Shown here piece by piece: positions 57,575-64,000 of a stretch of DNA of 64,000 nucleotides. Each line of letters starts with the position of its first letter. Positions within the stretch are counted from its first letter, which is position 1. The position numbers and the translations under genes are program-made. Under the pieces are notes generated by a model. That model saw nothing but the letters and a program-made list of their open reading frames with translations, was not told the origin of the DNA and ran no database searches. This DNA comes from Branchiostoma lanceolatum (Eukaryota > Chordata > Leptocardii > Amphioxiformes > Branchiostomatidae): NCBI RefSeq assembly GCF_035083965.1, contig NC_089723.1:5851501-5915500 (forward strand), read 5' to 3'.

Positions 57575-57742
57575 GCGACAGGTGACGTCATACCCGGAAC
57601 TTCCGCATTCGAGGTTCCAGTCATCATTGAAGTTGGTAATCTTACTTTTGCCCGAATGGGAAGGCTGTTTTACGCAACCAAGACCTCTATCCTTCACTCT
57701 TGGTGGTACTAAGGGCAACGTAGACCAAGGAAGACTACAAAG
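57575..57742 (+). promoter_or_regulatory. candidate promoter and non-coding first exon
   Basis: tgacgtca at 57583-57590 lies next to ETS-like cccggaacttccg. About 130 bp on, a good donor (caaag|gtatgtgc) follows at 57741. It could be the 5' UTR exon of the NTase-TPR gene. The evidence is motifs only. Confidence 0.25.
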
Positions 57743-58189
57743 GTATGTGCATGTTGTCCTTGGGGGAGGAGGGTATCGAAGTTGCAGCATATTTACATTA
57801 TGAAACACGGCGTGCAATTGTGGTGCACTGTCTCTGTTTAATATATAGAAAAGGATATTATAAAAGCTATTACATAAAACAGTCTTTGTTTGACAAGACA
57901 GTAAAACCTATCAAAAATTCTTGATTAGATCAATACAGATCTAGTATAGAAGTTCAAACGGAAAGTGTTATATAATATATAGATTCTAAAGTCGGGGGGA
58001 ATCCCCAGATGGGAAAATCCATGACAATGTTTGTATACTAGTACCCAGTTACGTCACCTACCCAACACTGCGACTATTTGAGGAAGAGAACCATTCTTCC
58101 TCTTTCCAATTAAAGGTAAACAACTTCAACTTATGAAGTTTCTGTAGACTAATATCTCGATCGTTATACATGTAGGATCGGCCGCAAGC

Positions 58190-58335
58190 GATAAGGAACC
58201 TGTACGCTACGCTTCCGAGGTATACCGAGAGGTGCCAACCGAGAGGTGCACGCTGCGCTTCCGAGGTATACCGAAAGGTGCCGAGAGGTGCACGCTACGC
58301 TTCCGAGGTATAACTCGGCTGGTGCCGAGAAGTTG
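58190..58335. repeat. short tandem repeat, about 3 copies of a 50-bp unit
   Basis: cgct(a/g)cgcttccgaggtata-c recurs three times, interspersed with ccgagaggtgc. It lies just upstream of the candidate start exon at 58416. A foldback element (gcaataagccgccagttcac and inverse) follows at 58448-58572. Confidence 0.75.
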
Positions 58336-58415
58336 TCCTGTACCGCCCGACTGGTGATCTGGGACGGCACGGTGAAAGTTCTAACGGCAAAGAAAACCTA
58401 ACGGACCCACCAAAA

Positions 58416-58421
58416 ATGGAG
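58416..58421 (+). CDS. candidate start exon (Met-Glu) of the NTase-TPR gene
   Basis: caaaaATGGAG|gtagga has a good start context and a strong donor, and its phase 0 matches the exon at 59262. It would give an 880-aa protein. The alternative start is the 50943-50981 exon, also phase 0, 8 kb upstream. Confidence 0.35.
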
Positions 58422-59261
58422 GTAGGATATGGATACCTTTCTGAGTGCAATAAGCCGCCAGTTCACGGTTGCTACTACGCATGTGCAGTGTCAAAGGTGA
58501 AGGCCTCCGAGACGTAGACAAAACCCGTCGGGGCGTTGTAGTAGTAGTAGCAACGGTTAACTAGCTTATTGTGCCATTCACAAGGAAAATGTAGACAAAG
58601 ACCAGTTTTCTCAAAGGGGTTAAAGGTCCTAAATATTCAGATGAACAGAATGTTTCTTTAGAGGTTGTGAGATAAACTTTGTCACTGTATGCATGTACTA
58701 CTTCAAATGAGATTTTTAAAATGATATTGCCCATAACGTCCGGGAATGTTTGAAAAGTCTTTCCTCGTTTTCGTTTGCTTGTTTGCGTGTGGGTCTCCCG
58801 GTGAACAGTTTAAGTAATGGTTATCATTTTGGGGTGGCAACTTATCTGGCTAACATATACGATTTTTGGTGCACCGTGTAGATCTACTTGGAGATTAGTA
58901 CTGAAGACTTTTGAAGAGAAATGTCTGAAGAAGTGACAAACAGATATATGATTTTTGGCCTGCAGGAAGCTTAGGTGAATATTGACATAGTTAGTTGTTG
59001 ATTATGAAATCCAGGAATTTGCGTAATGATTGAGGAAAGGCCATAATGCTAATTCATACTTATGGGACCTTTATGCATAAATGTAACTTAGTAACTTAGC
59101 AAACGAGCAAAATTCATAGATATAGATTATGCAAATAACAAGCAAATTTTTAAAAGTAAGCATAATAAAATGCTATGAAAGCATACAGCCATGGGAAATG
59201 TAAAATTATTTAAAAAAAACAGGTGTGCTTTAAATTTCATGTGTTTTTTTTATCCCTGAAG

Positions 59262-62200
59262 CGACAGGGAAAGGGAAGACCAGGGAAAAGAAAAGGAGAT
59301 GACAACAGACTAACCTCTCCTCCCACTAAACGTCAAGCAGTCCGTGACGTCACCAATCATGGAAAGAAAAAAGGGTGTGTATTGTGTAGAGTTGATTCAC
59401 CACAATGCTAGTAAAGATGTAAGCTGATAGCTGATGTAATATGTAAGGTGACTCTGCATACCACATGTATCTGTATACCCGACAGAACCGCCCTCCGGCG
59501 TAACAGACCACATTTCATCATGCAGATTAGATCCTCATTAACATAATACTATGCAAATGCACCCCTTATCGCCTGTATGAAAAATGGAGCTTATGTTTTC
59601 CATAATATCAATGAACATCAATACATCTAACATATGTGCTTTATTGCAGCTTGACCATGAACAGATATTAGACATGCAAAAAGGGCCTAATTTGTATGAT
59701 CAATACAAAAATTCCAGAACGATACAAAAAAACTCCACAACTCCTTAGTGGTAAATGATGGGAATTTCATACTTGTGACATGTGTAAGTTATCTAAGATG
59801 AACATCACCATGCATAGAATTTACAAAAGCTCTAAATATTTCATGGAGGTAGGAAATTGCCGAACTCTACTTAGCTATGTCATAATAAACAATCTCGAAC
59901 TTTTGGGACTTCTTTATGAGGTATGAAAATAACATCCTGGTTGAAGTTATTATGATTTTCGTTGTACATGGATTTAGTACACAAAGCAGCATATGGTATC
60001 AAAAAGTAATCTATGCATTACTAGTATTTCAGAGCAGATCCAGAGGTAACAATTTTTTCATCTTTACAGGAAGACTGTAGGAGAGGACACTAGTGCTAGT
60101 CCAGTGAGCACTACTGACAAAACAGAGGAAGACACCGAAAGGTACATATATATCCATTACTTACATTTGCATTAAAGGAAGGTACAAAACGCAACTCTAA
60201 GTGTCGTTGTTTTTAATGTTTACCTGCATGTACATATAAAACAAGAACATTCCTTAGATGTAGTTTCATGTATTAGTTTGTGATTATATATCTACTGAAC
60301 TAGTGTTTAGTGAGATCTATATGGCATGTTAGTAATATTATATTGATAGGGATGTGGAATAATCTATCATTTATATTGTGCAACATCGATATCCTTTTTT
60401 ACAGTTTATATGAAGAACACCTACAGAAAGGATGCAAGGCCCTGCAGACAGGGGACCTGGACACGGCAGAAGAAAACTTTGCAGCTGCAGTCAAGTTTGT
60501 GCATGTCAAACGTAAGTCTTAGTGTATATGTAGGCAAATGGTCGCCCAAGGGTCTCTAGTAAAAAAAGCGTATCAAGATTCTTGGTTCTTGTCAACGAAC
60601 ACAATACGTGCACTGATATTAGAAGAGAGATTTTATTTTTGTGATATTTTCTGCTTCTTATCAAAATTTCACAACTCTCAATCATTTGCAAAGATAGGGG
60701 TCTTTGAAGGTTATACTTTTCTCAACAGTTATCGAGGCGATTCAAACAACATATGAAAAAATATAGACACATGTCCCTGTACCTTTGGCTCAGGATTATA
60801 AGCAAGCCTCCCAATCATACATGATGTCAGAATGGCGTAATACAAAAAAATGATATATAAGAAATAAAAAATTAAATGTTTTGCGTATTTGGATTTTCAG
60901 TGTTTACTAACGAGTAAATTTGTAGATTACAAGCTTAAGATTAAAAGTGATAATTTTTTGACAGGTCAACACACAAAAGAGGCAGAGCCCCTGTACAAGT
61001 TGGGAAAGGTCTACCTGAGAAAAGGAATCAATTCGAAAGACGGAGGTGACTTCACCAAAGCTGCAGCACTCTGTAATGCAGCACTGGTAAGATCAAGAAG
61101 TGAAGACATAGAGAAAGAAATCCGCAACATAACCCAAGCATTTGTTAAGCACGTGCTAAATATCGAAGAAACGGTAGATGTCAATGATACAGAGAAACAT
61201 AAACTAAACATTACAAAGCATCGAAGTTATGTAGAAGAAGAAATCAAAAGAATTGATCAAAACATAGATCCATACAGCCTTGATGATGACGACCCTAAGT
61301 TAAAAGAAATGGAAAAGAAGAGAGTAGAAGCAGTTAAGGCTCTGTTTGAGTCAATTGTTGATCAACGAAAGATGTTCATAGCCGGACCTGTAGATGAGTG
61401 TATGGAGGCAATGGGCCAACCTCCTTGTAAGTACGCCATGATAGGTTTGGGTTCACAAGCCACAGGATTGGTTACCCCATACTCTGATGTGGAATTTGCC
61501 ATTTTGGTAGAGGATGAAACAGAGCAAAATGTCAAGTATTTCCGCAACCTCACTCATTATCTGCATCTCAAAGTGATCAATCTGGGCGAGACCATTCTCC
61601 CGTCAATGGGGATTAAGTGTCTGAATGATTTCAACTCAGATGACCCACTGAAAAACTGGTACCACGACATTGTAACACCGCGTGGGTTTTCGTTCGATGG
61701 AGCCATGCCAAAAGCATGTAAAACTCCACTGGGCAGAGGTAAAGACAACACAGGAACAAATGAACTTATTCACACACCGACAGATATGACCAATATTCTA
61801 AAAGATGACATAAAGTTTCATCTAAAGAAAGGCTACCATCTAGCCACTATATTAGGAAATGTGTCTTTGATCACAGGAGAACAGGGCTTGGTCGATGAGT
61901 ACACTTCATTATGGAATCAGCAACTTAAAGGAAATAATGGAATGATTTCATCTCTGACGGCAAAAACTTTACTGAGTGAGAATGCACCAACTTTTCAAAA
62001 CAAAGATCTAACTGGCAATCTGTTGAATGTAAAGAAAGAGATATATAGATTTTCAAGCCTTGCAGTATCTTGTTGGGCGCTACTGCATAACATACAGCCT
62101 ACCGCAATCTGGGAGACTATTCAGGAGCTAAGAAACGCTGGAGTCGTCAATAGTGAGAACGCACATCACTTGTTGGTGATCGTCAGTATCTCAGCAGAAT

Positions 62201-63309
62201 TGAGGCTACGAACATACCTGAGCAATGGTGGTCAGGTGGAGAACCTGTCAGCTCTATCGTCAATGTCGACAGACACAGGCATAGAGGCAAAACTGGAGAA
62301 AGTGTTTTACTTCTCAAACAGAAAGCAACTCATGAGATACTATTACACAGAAAGGCCGTTAAAGGATTTCATTTCACAGCTGAGTGACAGCGGGTCACAG
62401 AAAGAGCAGTCAGTTTTGTTTGACAACTCTTCAGAACTAAAAGCAGATGTTCACCAAAGTCTGTGTGATTACGAAAGTTGTAAGACGTGCAGAGAGCAAA
62501 CACTTAAGAATAAGCTGTCAAAATATGGCAAGCACACTGCACATGTTGCTATTGCCAATTCACTTAACAAGTTGGGTACCGCTTGGAGTGACCTTGGTGA
62601 TCATAGAAAGGCTGTCGATTTTGATGAACGGGCACTAAAGATGACGAGGAGTATATATGGTGAGGGCACTGCACATTCTGACATAGCCTCCTCACTTAAC
62701 AACTTGGGTAGCGATTGGAGTAAACTTGGCGATCAAAGAAAGGCTATCCGCTATTATAAGCAGTCACTACAGATGAGGCGGAGTATCTATGGTAAGGGCA
62801 CTGCACACCCTGACATAGCCTCCTCACTTAACAACTTAGGTAACCCCTGGAGTGACCTTGGTAATCACAGAAAGGCAATCAGCTATCATGAACAGTCACT
62901 ACAGATGAGGCGGATTATCTATGGTGAGGACACTGCACATCCTGACATAGCCTCCTCACTTAACAACCTGGGTGCCGCCTGGGGTGACCTTGGTGATCAC
63001 AAAAAGGCGGTCAGGTATCATGAACAGTCACTACAGATGAGGCGGAGTATCTATGGGGAGGACACTGAAAATCCTGACATAGCCTCCTCACTTAACAACT
63101 TGGGTATCGCCTGGAGTCACATCGGTGATCACGAAAATGCGATCAGCTATTTCGAACAGTCACTACAAATGATGCGGACTGTTTATGGTGAGGGCACTTC
63201 ACATCCCGACATTGCGGTAACACTTAACAACTTGGGTACCGCCTGGAGTGACCTTGGTGACCACAGAAAAGCAAACAGCTATTTCGAACAGTCACTACAG
63301 ATTACTTAA
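59262..63309 (+). CDS. TPR - nucleotidyltransferase (DUF294/GlnD-like) - TPR protein
   Basis: Exons 59262-59374, 60070-60141, 60405-60511 and 60965-63309 join in frame (878 codons). The N-terminus is basic and nuclear-signal-like ([14 protein letters not shown]). A TPR pair follows ([20 protein letters not shown] ... [17 protein letters not shown]). The next region, about 61330-61900, holds [20 protein letters not shown], a polymerase-beta-type NTase motif: G-S, then D-x-E as metal ligands. This is the form seen in GlnD/DUF294 proteins. Downstream come a helical region and six 42-residue TPRs of kinesin-light-chain type ([18 protein letters not shown]). The array ends abruptly at SLQIT. The substrate is unknown. 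Similar fusions occur, to my knowledge, in invertebrates such as cnidarians and amphioxus. The start is uncertain. Confidence 0.85.
62545..63305 (+). repeat. 126-bp coding tandem repeat (six TPR units)
   Basis: Units share long DNA identities, for example ctgacatagcctcctcactt and tcactacagatgaggcgg, well beyond what protein conservation needs. That points to recent expansion or gene conversion. The last unit is cut five residues before its expected end. Confidence 0.85.
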
Positions 63310-63737
63310 AGAGGAGCTCGGCGTACCCTGGGTAACGCAATAAGGAAGAGCTCCTCCTGTGACCTTCCCAGCAGGTTGAGGGATGAATTGGCCCCATAAC
63401 TACATACACTCATAAAAATCCCAGACTGTCTACAAGCTGGAAACAATAGCTGGAGCAGATTCGCATAAAACTAACCAAAAGATTCAAATATTTTTCTCTA
63501 CTGGTTTTCAATGAAACATTATTAAATCATGCAGAATGATCCATAGAGTTGCAACAAAGTTACCACATCAAGGCAATAATATCTGAAACTTTCAGAGTTT
63601 GGAAAACCAATCTTGTTCCCAACTTTCAAACCGACTGTCAGACTTGTATCAAAGTGTCTATAAATTCAATCTATGTTTGCAAGTGTAACAGTGGGGTTCA
63701 ACCGCCCCCCAATTGACCAGTCTAACCGGTCTAGACA

Positions 63738-63815
63738 TGTTAGCCTAGTGGTTAAAGCGTGCGTGCCTGTGATCTGGCTGCCCGGTTTCGGCGCGAATTC
63801 GAATCCCGGGGGCCA
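63738..63815 (+). mobile_element. tRNA-like SINE head
   Basis: A-box-like tagcctagtggttaaagc and B-box-like gcgaattcgaatccc, with no clear cloverleaf I can fold by eye. The rest of 63310-64000 has no gene. Confidence 0.5.
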
Positions 63816-64000
63816 GGCGACTGCTTCTACTCGCTTCTTTGTTTCACAACTTCAAAAATGTTGCCTTACAGATTGTGTGTCTGAAAATATTAGATATACA
63901 ATAATTTGGCATTTAGAGCGTTAGTGAGAATTATGTGATTTACACTTTTTACTGCACCTAGGCTATTGTACAGAGTACACAACGGTTGGTTTGGTTGTCA

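Noticed and set aside
57419..57817. Overlapping frames of 97 and 105 codons
   Set aside because: Both strands are open over the same GC-rich stretch, which is better read as a promoter with a non-coding exon.

Overview
This looks like a piece of an invertebrate deuterostome nuclear genome, most likely amphioxus (Branchiostoma). The assignment is inference. It rests on multi-exon metazoan genes with GT-AG introns, a synergin-gamma gene that aligns with my recollection of the vertebrate protein along its length, a TPR-nucleotidyltransferase gene of a kind I associate with marine invertebrates, and a heavy load of tRNA-derived SINEs, CR1-like LINE scraps and short inverted-repeat (MITE-like) elements. 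No prokaryotic operon, CRISPR array or rRNA is present.

Layout. 1-12.3 kb is almost all repeats (SINEs, a 0.75 kb TIR element, a 245-bp minisatellite, LINE fragments, a TIR-bounded 1.6 kb island), plus one orphan terminal-exon candidate on the minus strand (2245-2676). 12.36-13.39 kb holds an intronless minus-strand gene of the mpaB/rubber-oxygenase (DUF2236) family. 15.7-29.3 kb is a plus-strand BTB/C2H2 zinc-finger gene. Its first coding exon can splice in phase either to three downstream zinc-finger exons (722 aa) or to a 2.7 kb exon encoding three CXC-type cysteine clusters (1154 aa) with its own stop and polyadenylation signal. 31.4-50.9 kb is a 19-exon minus-strand synergin gamma (SYNRG) gene, whose reconstructed coding sequence is 4044 nt and stays in frame throughout (1347 aa). 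52.8-55.3 kb is a two-exon minus-strand C2H2 array gene (522 aa). 59.3-63.3 kb is a plus-strand gene joining N-terminal TPRs, a DUF294/GlnD-like nucleotidyltransferase domain and six kinesin-light-chain-type TPRs.

How they relate. These are independent genes, not an operon. SYNRG acts in AP-1 clathrin trafficking. The BTB-ZF and C2H2 genes are probable transcription factors. The DUF2236 gene is a predicted heme oxygenase-like enzyme. The NTase-TPR gene has no function I can name. Transposable elements have touched gene structure directly: a MITE terminus supplies the SYNRG stop codon, two MITEs abut SYNRG splice donors, and decayed exon duplicates lie in a SYNRG intron and beside its promoter.

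All exon boundaries were read by eye from splice motifs, frame continuity and family resemblance. No search or transcript data were available.
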